Part shown: piece after piece, positions 28,201-43,007 of the stretch
Numbering within the stretch: the stretch's first letter is position 1
How the letters are laid out: each line of letters starts with the position of its first letter
Assembly: GCA_010909165.1 (NCBI GenBank)
Contig: MU008159.1
Coordinates: forward strand, 1,612,001 to 1,676,000
DNA: 64,000 nucleotides
Source of the DNA: Anthoceros angustus
Taxonomy: Eukaryota; Streptophyta; Anthocerotopsida; Anthocerotales; Anthocerotaceae
Reading direction: 5' to 3'
Position numbers and translations under genes: made by a program
Notes under the pieces: generated by a model
The model's input: only the letters and a program-made list of their open reading frames with translations
Databases searched by the model: none
Told to the model about the DNA's origin: nothing

Positions 28201-30022
28201 GCAAAATGTGCATCACACGAGTTTTAGCTAGGCCAGAGGTGCCGGTGATTCACACGCTGGAGTGGCAGATGTACTACTTGAAGTCAGCCAGGGAGTTGAT
28301 CAGGATCGACGGCACTACCAAGGCCCCAATCATCCAGCACTACGGAGAGACCATAGCTGGTGCTACCACAATCCGGGCTTTCGGGAAGGAGGAGAGCTTC
28401 ATGCGAAGGACCCTGGAGCTGGTGGACGCCAACTCCAACACCTCCTTCCACAGCTTTTCTGCTCTGCAATGGCTCACACTCCGAGTCGAGTTTCTGTCAG
28501 CAGTTGTTGTACTGAGCTCTGCTCTGGCACTGGTGATCTTCATCGACCACATCGACCCAGGTAAGCCCTCTTCAGGCTTGCCGATTGCAAGGAGCCTGGC
28601 AACGAGACAGCACAGGTCGTGCCATGAATGGTTCTACCTAGTAAGTTCTGGCACTGCCCTGCACAGGAATGGCTGGACTGGCAGTGTCATACGCGCTGAG
28701 CATGGGTGGAATCCTAGTGTTCAGTGTGATGAATCAGTGCACAGCTGCAAACCAAGTAGTTGCCGTGGAGAGAATCCGACAGTACCTGAGCATTCCGAGC
28801 GAGGCTCCGGCCGTGATTCCAAACTCTGTGCCACACAACTGGCCGACGTCCGGTGAAGTTGTGCTGGAGAATCTACAGGTCTGCTGCATCTCCCGGTCAC
28901 TTGTTCCAGGCCTCCTCTCTTGCCCGTCAGACATCAAGTCCTGAGACAATCCAGCACTTCCTGCTGCTGCGCTGACAGGTTCGCTACCGACCCAACGCTC
29001 CCCTCATTCTGCACGGCATCTCCTGCACCCTGACGGGCGGGGAGCGGGTGGGTGTGGTGGGCCGCACCGGCAGCGGCAAGTCTACTCTCATCGCCGCTCT
29101 GTTCCGCCTGGTGGAAGCGACGGGCGGCAGAATCCTCATAGACGGGGTGGACATCGCCACCGTCGGCCTTCACGACCTCCGCTCCAGACTGGCCATCATC
29201 CCCCAAGACCCAGCTCTCTTCCGCGGCACAGTGCGCTTCAACCTGGACCCCCTCTCCCAGTACCAGGACGCGGAGCTGTGGCAGGTACCCAGTCTTTCCT
29301 GCCTGCTGCCCTGCCCTCCTCACGCATCACCTCCAACAGTGCTGACTTGCCTGTGTGAAAAACCCTTCTCAGGCCTTGGACGCATGCCAGCTCGGGGATA
29401 CCATCCGTGCCAAGCCCGGACTCCTGGATTCCGAAGGTGGGCCTGAGCTTGTGTGCCAACACCGTACACCACCGCCCGCAGCTGCAGCATCCTTTATGTT
29501 TCCAATCGGCACTGACGCCATGCCCGTCGCTTGTCTCACTCGCAGTTGGAGACGATGGTGAAAACTGGAGCGTGGGGCAGAGGCAACTCTTCTGCCTCGG
29601 CCGTGTGCTGCTCAGGCAGTGCCGCATTCTGGTGCTGGATGAAGCAACCGCATCCATCGACAACACCACCGACGCCATCCTCCAGAGGGTCATCCGCATG
29701 GCCTTCCGAGGCTGCACGGTGATCACAGTAGCCCACCGCATCCCCACCGTCGTGGACAGTGACAAGATCATGGCCTTGAGCGACGGTAGCCCAAAACATT
29801 CACAAGTTCGTTTTCGTTTGTTGCTTTACTGCTGAGACTGCCATGCTTACAGTTCTCACCGTGTCGTGAACAGGCAAACTGATGGAGTTGGACTCGCCCT
29901 CAAATCTTCTGGGCAGCGCCAAGGAGAGTTCGTTATTTGCGAGGCTCGTTGCAGAGTACTGGGCCAGCCACACACAAGGACATCCAAGCCATGATCCAAT
30001 TTCGTCAACACCTTCCTTGTGA
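25222..30022 (+). CDS. ABCC/MRP transporter lacking TMD0
   Basis: Tandem paralogue of the preceding gene. Eleven in-frame exons: 25222-26655, 26751-27074, 27161-27247, 27341-27937, 28015-28179, 28269-28560, 28667-28878, 28979-29284, 29373-29436, 29546-29785 and 29874-30022, giving 1,289 residues. The ATG opens [10 protein letters not shown], matching the linker (EPLLNG) of the first gene, so TMD0 is absent and the protein starts just before TMD1. NBD1 has [20 protein letters not shown] and [14 protein letters not shown]2 has [18 protein letters not shown] and [11 protein letters not shown]. Intron positions and phases equal those of the first gene. Exon 1 is strikingly GC-rich (third positions almost all G or C) and carries a Gln-Gly run ([12 protein letters not shown]); later exons are ordinary. 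Short ABCC proteins without TMD0 are known and can be active. It appears intact. Confidence 0.93.
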
Positions 30023-30429
30023 TAATGTCACTCAGATGCCACCTTTGGCCTTTGCCTGGCCTGGTGTTGATAGCTCAGCGGCAGTTCATCCATCTTCAAG
30101 GCTCTATAATTGTGTTCCAGTCAAGCCGCACTACAGTTCCCTGGTGAAGAAACGGCCACGCCAAAGTGCATGCACTGCGGCCTCACTTTTCTTGCGGAGA
30201 GGCGCTGTGTGGGATCTTTCAAACAGAGTGCCATCCTCATCCATCTCCATCTCTTTCCGGATTTCCTGACACATGATATTCTGTGGCAGACTTGGCTGAT
30301 ACGTAGCGTCGGTAATCGCAAGATCTGCGAAGCGCATAAAGTGAAACAGGCCGTTACCGTTGGCAAAGTCCCGGCCCTGTGAGTGCGGACGCATGGCGAG
30401 CCTTGGGCAGCCCCTCCTCCCGCCCGCCC
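30023..30429. other. Spacer between ABCC gene 2 and the pseudogene
   Basis: About 400 bp with no ABCC homology seen and no other gene. It presumably includes the 3' untranslated region of the second gene and the deletion junction that removed exons 1-5 of the third unit. Confidence 0.4.
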
Positions 30430-31941
30430 TGGACGACGACCATGCCCTCCTAAACCCCAACCCCTCCTTCCACAGCTCAGCTTCTCTGCAGTGGTTGATT
30501 CTGCGGGTGGAGCTTCTTTCACCACTTGTCCTTCTCAGGTCGGCTCTGACACTGATTGCTCGATCGACCACATCAGCCCTGGTGAGCCTTTCCTCCGGCT
30601 TTATTGAGCTGCACTGTGGAAAGAAGAAAATAATCCGAGCAAGATGTCACCGTGCTGCTCCACTGCGATCACGATACAGAGTTTGCATGCTCTTCTCCCT
30701 GTGCAGGAATGGCTGGAATGGCGATTTCCTATGCCCTGAGTCTGAACGGAGCTCAGGTATTCACTGTGATGAACCAGTGCGCAGCAGCAGACCAGATCGT
30801 TGCTGTGGAACGCATCCGGCAATACTAGCGCATCCCAAGCGAGGCCCCGGCTGTCATTCCACAGTCATTTTCGGAGCCTTGGCCACTGTCCGGTGAAGTT
30901 GTTCTGGAGAACCTACAGGTTTGCAAGCAACATCCTGTTCCCCACATGACTTCAAAGATTGTGCACCCATGGCCAACAAGGACGTGCCCTGTTGTGATTG
31001 CAGGTGCGGTACCGTCCCAAGGCTCCCCTCGTTCTGCACGGCATCAGCTGCACCTTCAAGGGGGGAGAAAGGGTGGGAATTGTAGGCCGCACAGGCAGCG
31101 GCAAATCCACTCTCATCAGCGCCCTGTTCCGGCTAGTGGAACCCGCCGGTGGCAGAATCCTCATCGACGGAGTCGACATCACCACCGTCGGCCTGCATGA
31201 CCTGCGATCCAGACTAGCCATCATCCCCCAAGACCCAGCTCTATTCCGTGGGACAGTGCGGTTCAACCTGGATCCTCTGCCCCAGTACAAAGACGTGGAG
31301 ATTTGGGAGGTACTCCACCACACACACCTTCCACTCAGAGACGAAGGATGTGTCAAGCAGTTTTGATGTAACTGTCGTGTGCACACCAGGCCCTCTACTA
31401 TCCGTGCGAAAGCGGGGCAACTGGACTCTGAAGGTGTGCAGCACGATGGAGAGAATTGGAGCGTGGGTAAGCGACAACTATTCTGCCTTGGCCGTGTGCT
31501 CCTCAGACACAGCCGAATCCTAGTCCTAGATGAAGCAACGGCATCCATTGACAACAACACCAACTCCATCCTTGAGAAGGACATCAGGAAGGCTTTCCAT
31601 GGCTGCACAGTCATCACCGTGGCCCATCGCATCCCCACCGTGGTGAACAGTGACAAAATCCTGGCCTCAAGTGACAGTAAGCTGCCAAAGCCATGCTTAA
31701 TATTCCTCTAAGCAAGATCTTCAGAGGCCATTGCTGAAGCTGTATCCTTGTTCTGATAACCCTGCGTCGCGTAGCTAGTCAGCTAATAGAATTCAACACG
31801 CCCTCGGAGCTGCTGCCCAAGAAAGACTCGTTGTTCGCCAGGCTAGTGGCAGCGTATTGGCCTGCCATACGTGATGTGCCTTATGACCATCACCCAATGA
31901 AATCTAAGCAAAGCTTAATTGGGAGTATCAACAATATCTAA
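30430..31941 (+). pseudogene. 5'-truncated ABCC pseudogene (TMD2 end and NBD2)
   Basis: Third unit of the array, closest to the second gene. It begins inside the equivalent of exon 6 (LDDDHALLNPNPSFHSSAS) with nothing of TMD1 or NBD1. Breaks seen: a one-base loss near 30565 before the IDHIDPG-like end; a stop codon TAG at 30826-30828 in exon 7, after VAVERIRQY; loss of about 20 bases in exon 9 around 31390; and intron 9 reduced to 8 bases (GTGTGCAG) so that exons 9 and 10 run together. The NBD2 signature reads WSVGKRQL, with the Gln replaced by Lys. Exon 8 is well preserved ([17 protein letters not shown]). The last part ends MKSKQSLIGSINNI-stop. It should not make a transporter, although a processed NBD2 RNA cannot be excluded. 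Confidence 0.9.
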
Positions 31942-32454
31942 TTGATGTATGCAACAAAACCCACAAAAGAGGGCTTCCTCCTCGGGGGACGAGAAAGCCC
32001 TCTTTGCCTTCTTGCTCCGTCTTTGCTTTTACAGCTGACGAGGCATCCTGGAGTCATAGAGAAGGGCGTATGTAGAATAAACCGAATCTCCTAGGAGCTG
32101 TAGCAAACCGCGCTTCCACAGTACAAACAAGAAAGGATTGTATTCCTACAAGGTACCAGTCTGGACAACATGCACGCACCCAAAATATGGTGTGCCTTTT
32201 AGCGCACACAGCATGCACGAGTCTCAAAAAACGTCCAAATGCCAAACTTCCCTTACCACGGAAATCAGATATACATCAAAGAAACGGATGATCGTCCTTG
32301 GTACCTTAGAAGGCAATCCTATGCACATACTTTCTGACTACATACATACCTAGGTCTGTGCATCGCCAAGCAAAATATGTAAAAACAGACGATCTGTACT
32401 GCACACACGCATACGGTGAATCATGGCCTTCTTTGGTACTAAACCCCCAAAGTT

Positions 32455-32670
32455 ATCATGGAGACGTGATAAAACATGCACAGACGGGAAGTCCCATCCC
32501 ATCTACACCGAGACTTTATAAAACAGGCACAGATGGGAAGTCCCATCTACAACGAGACTTTCTAAAACATGCAGAGATGGCAAGTCCCATCTATACCGAG
32601 GCGGTGGGGAATAACCCACCAGCGGGTCCCAGGCCAAGGGGAACTAGCCCCCGAACTACCTAAGTACATA
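32455..32670 (-). repeat. Dispersed repeat copy with three tandem ~48-bp units
   Basis: Three units share GATGGGAAGTCCCATC and CGAGACTTT(A/C)TAAAAC (about 32470, 32512 and 32560), followed by GGGTCCCAGGCCAAGGGG and AACTAGCCCCC. Read on the minus strand this is the ACTAGTCCCTTGGCC family with the AGATGGGACTTCCCATC palindrome amplified in tandem. Confidence 0.75.
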
Positions 32671-32782
32671 TGAATGCAGGTAATAAGTTGGAACCATCAT
32701 CCGGTCACTAATTCAGAGAAGGACATAACTCCAGGGTGCATAGGGAGAGATGCTCGGCGGAGAGCGGGCACACCATGCCCTC

Positions 32783-33085
32783 CTAGCTGTCCAAGTAATT
32801 GGCTGCCATCATCAGCTCCAGAGTCATCTCCGGCTCGATGTGGAATTCTGTCTCCTTGCCAGCCGCATATTGTAGCGACCAGTAGAAATATTGGCAGACC
32901 TTCTCCAAAATGTGAGTGCTTATCTCCGGGAATCTCACTTCTCCCAGTTCTGTCTCGGTGAAGGCTCCAGCAGATGTTAACATGTTCTTGAGCGTGTTGG
33001 AGACCAGGGCTGCTTTTCTGTCGATCACGAACTCAAACCCCTCCGCGCTGATGAGCTTCACGGTGTCCGCTTTTTTGAGTGCCAT
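32783..33085 (-). CDS. ELC: Elongin C
   Basis: SKP1-fold adaptor: in eukaryotes it joins Elongin B and cullin-RING ligases, and Elongin A on RNA polymerase II. It is a single uninterrupted 100-residue frame from ATG (33083-33085) to TAG. Recognised by VKLISAEGFEFVIDRKAA, then RFPEISTHILEKVCQYFYW and the C-terminal MTLELMMAANYLDS, which are hallmarks of Elongin C rather than the longer SKP1. Length matches the family (about 96-112). The gene is divergent from the DDM1-like gene, with about 750 bp between the start codons. No damage is seen. Confidence 0.95.
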   Translation of the reverse strand: MALKKADTVKLISAEGFEFVIDRKAALVSNTLKNMLTSAGAFTETELGEVRFPEISTHILEKVCQYFYWSLQYAAGKETEFHIEPEMTLELMMAANYLDS

Positions 33086-33834
33086 CTTCCGCGGTGACTC
33101 CAGGCAACCTTACAACAATCCGTTCCCTGCCATCCCACAGTTGCCAAAGCATCAGCGAAGGAAAAAAAACATCCCATCCTCCGAAAGCACAAACCCCCTC
33201 CCTCCGTCTAAAATCCCCGTCGGCCGCTACAAATCCCCGGCAACTTCATCAAAACCACCAGGCATAACGAGAGGCGATGTGCTCTGCCCCTGCCGTGCCT
33301 CTAACCTAACGATAGAGCCGCAAACAAGTCGCTCCGCAGACAGCGTCAGCAACAAGGATTGCACAATCAAAGTGACAGCTTACCAACCCGCGCTAAGACA
33401 GCCTCAAGCCTGATGAATTGCGGAGCGTGGTGAAGGAACGTTGCGTAGAACCGCAGGCGGATTCCACATGCCGGCAACCGGCCGCGCGGAGATGCAGAAA
33501 AACAGTAATTTAGAAGCCCAATAAGATGTTATATAGGTATGAATTGTACCGAAAAGAAACAGAATCGAGGGTCATTCATGGGACCGAGAACCCGGGTTGG
33601 AACTTGGCATATGGGACTCTTTTCTCGGTATAATATATACCGTTGCATCCTCATTATATATGGACCTATACAGTATGTCGACTAAGGGTTCCCGCCAAAT
33701 TACACTTTGGTTGCCGCACCAGCATCAAGTCCTCAAGGCTCAATGGCGGGCCGCAGAAGAAGCTGGCCCAGCGGTAGCCGCAGCCTCATGGCGACGTGAC
33801 CCCGCGGGGGGTGTGTCCAGGGAGCGCGTCGGTC
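33086..33834. promoter_or_regulatory. Divergent intergenic region between Elongin C and DDM1
   Basis: About 750 bp separate the two start codons. A TATA-like stretch (GGTATAATATATACC) lies at 33628-33642, about 200 bp before the DDM1 ATG. A 19-codon ATG uORF (33743-33799) lies in the likely DDM1 leader. C-rich DNA next to Elongin C is its presumed leader. No other gene is seen. Confidence 0.4.
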
Positions 33835-37424
<3,590 letters not shown>

Positions 37425-38040
37425 ACGGTTATTATTCTTTGATGATGTACAGGTATGCCTGCACCTTGTCTTCTTTAGGGTGGACTCTAATATTCCCAGA
37501 ACGAAAACCCTCTTTGTTTTGACAAGAAGGTAGTAAAGGATAAGCCCTTTGCACTGTCTAACCCCAGACGCCCAAGATTCTGAATGGCATACTTTTAGAT
37601 CTTTGATGGGGTCTCCCCATCATCTCTCCTCCCTCTATGAAGTTTTCTTTCAGATGATGGATGATGGAGGCTTTCGCCACAGAAGGTTCACTTTTGCCAT
37701 CGCCGAGAATATCCCGTTCCAGAATTGCCCACCAAATCTTTTGTTGACAGCCATCGAGTCGTGCCTGCGTGGCCTACTCTGTGCCATCAGATCTCTGGTT
37801 CCTCCTTGTGCCTTGTGCCCTTGTGCCCTTGCGCGCCAGCTCGGGGTAAGGGCGGATTCGCATGTCACTTGGCACTCCACTTGGTCCGGTAACCGGGTAA
37901 TCACGGCTCGCATGACAGACGCCTTTTAGGGCGGCTTCGCATGCTTCCGTACTTCCGTATGCGGACGTGGCATCGGTCACCCGACAGCCAAGTTATGTAC
38001 CTTTTCGTATTCCTACCTGAAGATTAGGATTTCGTCCGCA
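37425..38040. other. DDM1 3' flank, no gene recognised
   Basis: Holds a short open frame but no recognised protein. From 37830 to 37950 the word GGCGG(A/C)TTCGCATG occurs twice. It probably belongs to the retroelement remnant that follows. Confidence 0.4.
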
Positions 38041-38270
38041 AGAACGGGTAGGTGGCTTTCTTCAAGATACTTCCAACGCGGGGAACATAGCATCTTCACC
38101 TCTGGTTGTTAGCGGGCTCTTCCTTATTTCAGACTATAACATCTTGGGAGCCGGGAACGTTCGCAGGGCCTAGTCCCTTGGCCTGGGTCCTTAGAGGCTA
38201 TTTTTATGGATTTAATGTAGATAAGATTTTCTAATCTTTATATATTTATAAAGTCTATATACTCACATAA
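38041..38270 (+). mobile_element. 3' end of a retroelement followed by the dispersed repeat
   Basis: 38048-38107 (GGTGGCTTTCTTC ... CGCGGGGAACATAGCATCTT) resembles the 3' end of the retroelement reading frame at 56049-56163 (GGTGGCTTTCTTCC ... CGCGGGGAACGTAACATCTT). Immediately downstream the dispersed repeat follows: CAGACTATAACATCTTGGGA, CCTAGTCCCTTGGCCTGGGT and TTATAAAGTCT. Confidence 0.6.
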
Positions 38271-39800
38271 AAAATAATAAATAGTTTAAGTTTTATATGG
38301 ATTAAGAACTCACACAAGGTAATGACAATGACACACGCTACCCAACTCATACCTGATAATACCAACAAATTTTCTTCTCCGTATCAAAGAACTCGGAAAG
38401 AGTGCTACTAGATCATGGCAGGACTAAAAAAAGGTGATATAAATCCATTGAACCCACGGTCCAATGCATCTTTTCAAGAAATGAAACTTAATACAAATTC
38501 AATTATTTTGGTCCAACATACCTGATTTAGTACCAAGTCCAATGATGGAAATTATGTGCAAGTGGACTACAATAAAATTCTTCTTCTTCTATAAGTAAAA
38601 ACTAGAGAGTTCAGCTTATAAAACGAAGGTGTGTTTACACTGAACGTCTTGGGTATCACCCTAGGTTTCTACATAGAATTGTCCTACTTGGTAATGAATC
38701 ATTAACTACAAGACCTTAAAAATTATAATATAATACATAAAATATTAATATATATACAAAAACGAGTACATATTCTCAACACGATATATATGAGAGATAG
38801 AAACGATCTCATATTCATAATCTATGTACATACAAAGATGGATGAATTACTTATGTATATATACAACATATAATATTTTATTTTATAGAACATGATGTAT
38901 TAATACAAGTGTAATTCTATTCAATAAATGGGTAGTTTTGCGCAAAGAATCCCATTTGTTGACTTAGTGGGACAACATAAATTTCTAACATTCCCAATTC
39001 CAAGATGATGAAACAAGGTTTATAATCCTATGGGAGATAATCACCAAGTAGTTCAAGGACAATCATCCTGTATTCATAACTAAAGCATTGTACAAACTAG
39101 TATAAGTATGATATAGATCTAGGTTATCATAAATAATTATGTTTTAATAAGTACTATATAATTAAAAAAATTACCCCATTTGTTTGCGCTGCTGGACAAG
39201 CTTGCTGGAGCAGTAGCAGAAGGGCGGGCTTTAACCATGGTTTTAGAGTAAGTCAAATTTGCCCAAAACAGTTCTGGTTTATAGTTCACTAACTGCTTCA
39301 TGGCGCTTGCCGCTGTGATGGCGCTTGCCTCTGTGAGTAGACTGTAGGGTGCTTTACTTCCGCCGACAGCTGACTGTACATATATTTAGGCCAGCTGCCT
39401 ACAGCTGTCTCCTGCCGCAAAAGGAGGAGGCATCACTTGCACCTGACAGAGGCACTCGTGCACAAAAGTGACGACCCTGATGAGGGCCTGCTTCCGGGAA
39501 AGCAACGGAAAATGGGAGAGGTTCTCACTTCTCCCCCCTATGTGGAGAAAGCAGGTGATCGTCAGGCTTGCTTATCGTGCTAAACATTCACCTAGGTTAG
39601 TAGAGCTGGTTCATTGAACTCTCCAGTGCACACGAGGTTTGTAGACCGAGATCTGTAACCCTGCAGACTCTTCCTGAAGTCCTAAATCCTACAGATGAAC
39701 TATAGGCGGGGGCACGTAAGCCTGTTCAGGTCGTTAAGAGCTCGACTTGATCGGTACTGTGGCAGGCCATGCAGGCCAGTCCTGGTGTGGAAGCTGCTCC
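38271..39800. other. AT-rich gene-free spacer
   Basis: About 0.9 kb of very AT-rich DNA (38220-39180) followed by moderately GC DNA. No coding gene, tRNA or clear transposon end is recognised. Confidence 0.5.
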
Positions 39801-41690
39801 TGAAAGTGGCTCATGGTTTGTCTTGACTCTGCTTTCTCACAGATGCACAGTGGCAGGCTACGAAAGCCTGATCTGACTGTGGTATTGTGTGATTGCAGCT
39901 TCTTTCACTACAAATCAATTGAGTGCCTGGTGTCATGGCCCTTCCGAGGCATAGTGAGCGAACGAAACAAGTGTAACAGCCCTCCTGGTATTGTGCAATT
40001 TTAGCAGCTGGGTGTGCTCCTACTACCTGGTAGTGTGCAATTGTAGCTAGGTGTGACCAGGATCCTTGGAGACAGGGGCCAGCCTGGACGGCGCCCAAGT
40101 ACGTCATGCGAGTACCACGTCCTTGAACGGCCACTGTATTCCACCTCGTGATCCTCAAACCGGAGTTGGAGGGAGACCTTGCTTCCCCCGTAGGAGGCTA
40201 CAGTGATTCCCCACATCCCGGCACCCTCAGAGATTCAGACTTGCAAACCGCAGGAACGTGCTGATGAGATCCTCCACAGCTTCCAGAATGGCCAGAAGAC
40301 GCTCTGACTCTGGATAGCATACCCCAATTTTTGGGATTGCCTGGAGCGCAGGCAGCGGAGGTGGGTCCGCATTCTCCCAAAGCCCGGACCCCGGTCTGCT
40401 CGAGTCCTCGCCCTGGTCTCTGCGGCTCTCCGAGTCCTGACCCACGTCCAATGTCCTTAGTGCAGTAGCTCGCTTGCAGATATTTGGTGAGAGGGAGTCA
40501 GCCTTATCTCAGACTGCAAATTTCAAAATGTTAGAAAAGCATGAAAACACGAGAACAGAGTGCCTTACGCTTAGAAAAAAAGAGGAGTGCCCGCCCACGT
40601 GTCAGGAGACAGCCTTGCGAAGTCCCATAGATGCGATCCTGCCTGTGACCTGGCCCTCGGGAGACGGAAGCTGCGCTTGCGGAATTGCTTCCTTCTTGCT
40701 GCTTCCCAAGTGCTCTACATGTATGCTTTCTTCCTCCTGCCACTATCACGGCACCGCCGCGCTATCCAGGTAAGGCAAGGGAAGGGCAGGGAAGGGAAGG
40801 GAAAGGAAGCGAGGGGAAAGAGAGCGTTCTTTACTCAGGCTGGGATTCGTCTGCACTCCACGGCCGACCGCCTCCTTCGCCTTGCGCCGGTGATTCTTAT
40901 TGTCCATCATTCTGTCTGTGGTCCTGTCCTGTGAGCCTGTGTGCCTGTGTGCCTGTGTGCTAACAAACTGCCTCCGCCATCCCCCTTGGTAAACCAGCTC
41001 CCCCGTCAGCCCTGCTCCAAGTCCTGCTTGTGTGGCAGAGGCCTCTATAGTGGGGAGTCTCGGGTTCCCCTTGCAATGTATGTATGCGTGTTGGGCTGCG
41101 TGTTTGTCCGGCCAGGAGGCAGGCCAGGGCAGAGGCAGTTGGTGAGGTTTGTGGGTTCTGGTTTTATGTGGAAGCCATGGCATGTGGGCAGGGCACAGTC
41201 TGCTTGTGCTGCGGTGTCGGTGACTGCGCCTGGACGCGTGCTCAAGTTCTCTCTCCTCTCGGAAGCAGGAAATGGCGTCGCGGAGATGAAGCCTGTGTGA
41301 GCAAGGCGTAGCACGTGACGGAGGCAGAGGCAAAGGATCGATCCAGCACGAATCGGATTGCAGGCTACCAAGACGCGGCATTCGTTCAGGTAATTGTCTT
41401 GTCGCTGTCACCAAACTTCTTGCTGGCCGTCCGGTTGGGCGCGCGCTGGCGGCGCCAGCTGTGGGCACGTGGCCCGCGCTGGTCATGGCTGGGTGTGCGT
41501 ATGTAGCATGATTGAAGCTAATGGCGGGTCGTGACGCTGCTTTTGCGCAGGCCGTGAGGCGGGTGATGGACAAGGCCTCTAAGAGCTTATGTGTTGTGCC
41601 AAAGCAGGGGACGCATAACACGGTCGCTTGTCCTGTTCTGTTACGATTACTCTTACGCCTTACAGGATTCGGCGGCGATGCCATGTCCAG
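39801..41690. other. Upstream region of the PAS/LOV gene, no confident gene
   Basis: Short open frames only. A minus-strand frame at 40227-40451 contains ESERLLAILEAVEDLI, which looks somewhat protein-like but is not recognised. A GGGAAGGGAAGG-type purine run lies at 40773-40815 and a CCTGTGTG repeat at 40935-40960. Leader exons of the PAS/LOV gene could lie here. Confidence 0.35.
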
Positions 41691-43007
41691 ATGAATGAGC
41701 CTGCTGTTCTCCATGCCTGCCTGCTCTCCTGCTTCTCATCAGCTCACTCCGAAATTGTACACGAGGCCAGCTCGACGCAGCAGGTGTTGGAGGGCAGCAC
41801 TCGCCCTATGATTTCCGGAGCAATGGTGGTCGACTCTCTCCGAATGTACAGCGGTGTTGTGATGGACGCATTGCAGCAGCACGACTCCAGCTTCTTCATC
41901 TCGGATCCCAGGCTGCCAGATCACCCCATCATCTACGCCAGCCAGGGCTTTTGTACCATGTCAGGCTTCCTGCATGATGAAGTGGTGGGTCACAAGTTCC
42001 CATTTCTGGACGGACCCGATACCGACAGGGTGACCATGTTGGAAATACGGGATGCCATCAGAGATGAGCAGCCATGCCAGGTCCGGATACTCAACTACAC
42101 CAAGCATGGCAAGCCCATCTCCAATATCTTCCATTTGGTGCCTTTGTATTCGAGACGAGACGGTACTCTTGTCCAGTTTGTGGGACTCTACAGTCCCGTG
42201 TCTCGGATTGCAGAGCGTGTGGATGATTCCCCACGTCTTGCTGGTATCGAGATGGCATTATGGTTGTTTAGTGGACTGTTGGACGACTCAGCTGTCCAGG
42301 AGCTGGACCACAAACGGGTGGAGGCAGGTGCCTGGATAGAGCCCTATCGGCCCTCGTCTCTGGAAGTATCTGCTGAAACAGACTCAGAGGTGCAGGAAGC
42401 AGAAGAAACCAGGGCTCGGAAAGCTGTTCAGTCCGTGATCAGGGAGCTTACAAGGTGTAGTGGAGGGAATGTATCAGAGAAGAGGGGGGTGTCCCTCGAC
42501 GTCAGTGCCGCCCTGGGAGTCGTATGTTCATCTCTGCTTCTGGCATTGAATCGCGTGAAGCAGAGTTTTGTGCTTGTGGATCCTCACTTACCCGACATGC
42601 CCATTGTGCATGCCAGCGAGCTCTTCATTGCTCTTACGGGCTACTCCAGGGCTGAAGTGCTCGGGAGAAACTGTCGGTTTCTGCAGGGTGCAGACACAGA
42701 TGCACTTGCCGTTCAGGAGATTCGGAACTCGGTGAAAGAACACCGGTCCTGTACCGTAGGACTTGTAAACTACAGGAAGGATGGGCAGGCTTTCGGGAAT
42801 CTGCTCCATATATGTCCAATCCGGAACTGCCTTGGAAAGATCGCCTTCTATGCAGGGGTGCAGCTGCCCCTCAATGAATCAGACTGGGAGGCCAGCAAGA
42901 GGAAGGGGCATACTGCTCATCTGAAGCAACTGGGAGCAGTGGGTGCAATCAAAGTTGCTGTTCGCAGTTTACACGGCTCTGGACTGCGACGTGCACGCAA
43001 TGTTTAA
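41691..43007 (+). CDS. PAS/LOV blue-light receptor-like protein (PLP/TLP1 family)
   Basis: Two PAS-fold domains. The first (about residues 60-180) has SDPRLPDHPIIYASQGF and, at the photoactive position, GHKFPFLDG: no cysteine. The second (about 275-400) has VDPHLPDMPIVHASELF and GRNCRFLQG; its TGT codon at 42672-42674 (residue about 328) encodes the cysteine that forms the flavin adduct in LOV domains. NYRKDGQAFGNLLHICPI follows. The order, non-LOV PAS then LOV, and the ending AVGAIKVAVRSL fit the plant PAS/LOV protein family (Arabidopsis PLP), which binds VTC2 and VTC2-like proteins in published two-hybrid work. Single long exon, 438 residues if the ATG at 41691 is used. The first 30-40 residues are unlike the family, and a pyrimidine tract with AG ends at 41740, so an upstream coding exon or the ATG at 41812 or 41824 is possible. 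Confidence 0.88.
   Translation: MNEPAVLHACLLSCFSSAHSEIVHEASSTQQVLEGSTRPMISGAMVVDSLRMYSGVVMDALQQHDSSFFISDPRLPDHPIIYASQGFCTMSGFLHDEVVGHKFPFLDGPDTDRVTMLEIRDAIRDEQPCQVRILNYTKHGKPISNIFHLVPLYSRRDGTLVQFVGLYSPVSRIAERVDDSPRLAGIEMALWLFSGLLDDSAVQELDHKRVEAGAWIEPYRPSSLEVSAETDSEVQEAEETRARKAVQSVIRELTRCSGGNVSEKRGVSLDVSAALGVVCSSLLLALNRVKQSFVLVDPHLPDMPIVHASELFIALTGYSRAEVLGRNCRFLQGADTDALAVQEIRNSVKEHRSCTVGLVNYRKDGQAFGNLLHICPIRNCLGKIAFYAGVQLPLNESDWEASKRKGHTAHLKQLGAVGAIKVAVRSLHGSGLRRARNV

Noticed and set aside
31965-32006. Hairpin AAAGAGGGCTT/AAGCCCTCTTT resembling a bacterial terminator
   Set aside because: The locus is eukaryotic, next to a pseudogene. An 11-bp arm pair can occur by chance and has no established role here.
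40227-40451. Minus-strand frame with a helix-like segment (ESERLLAILEAVEDLI)
   Set aside because: Too short, no flanking exons or homology recognised; left as a note only.
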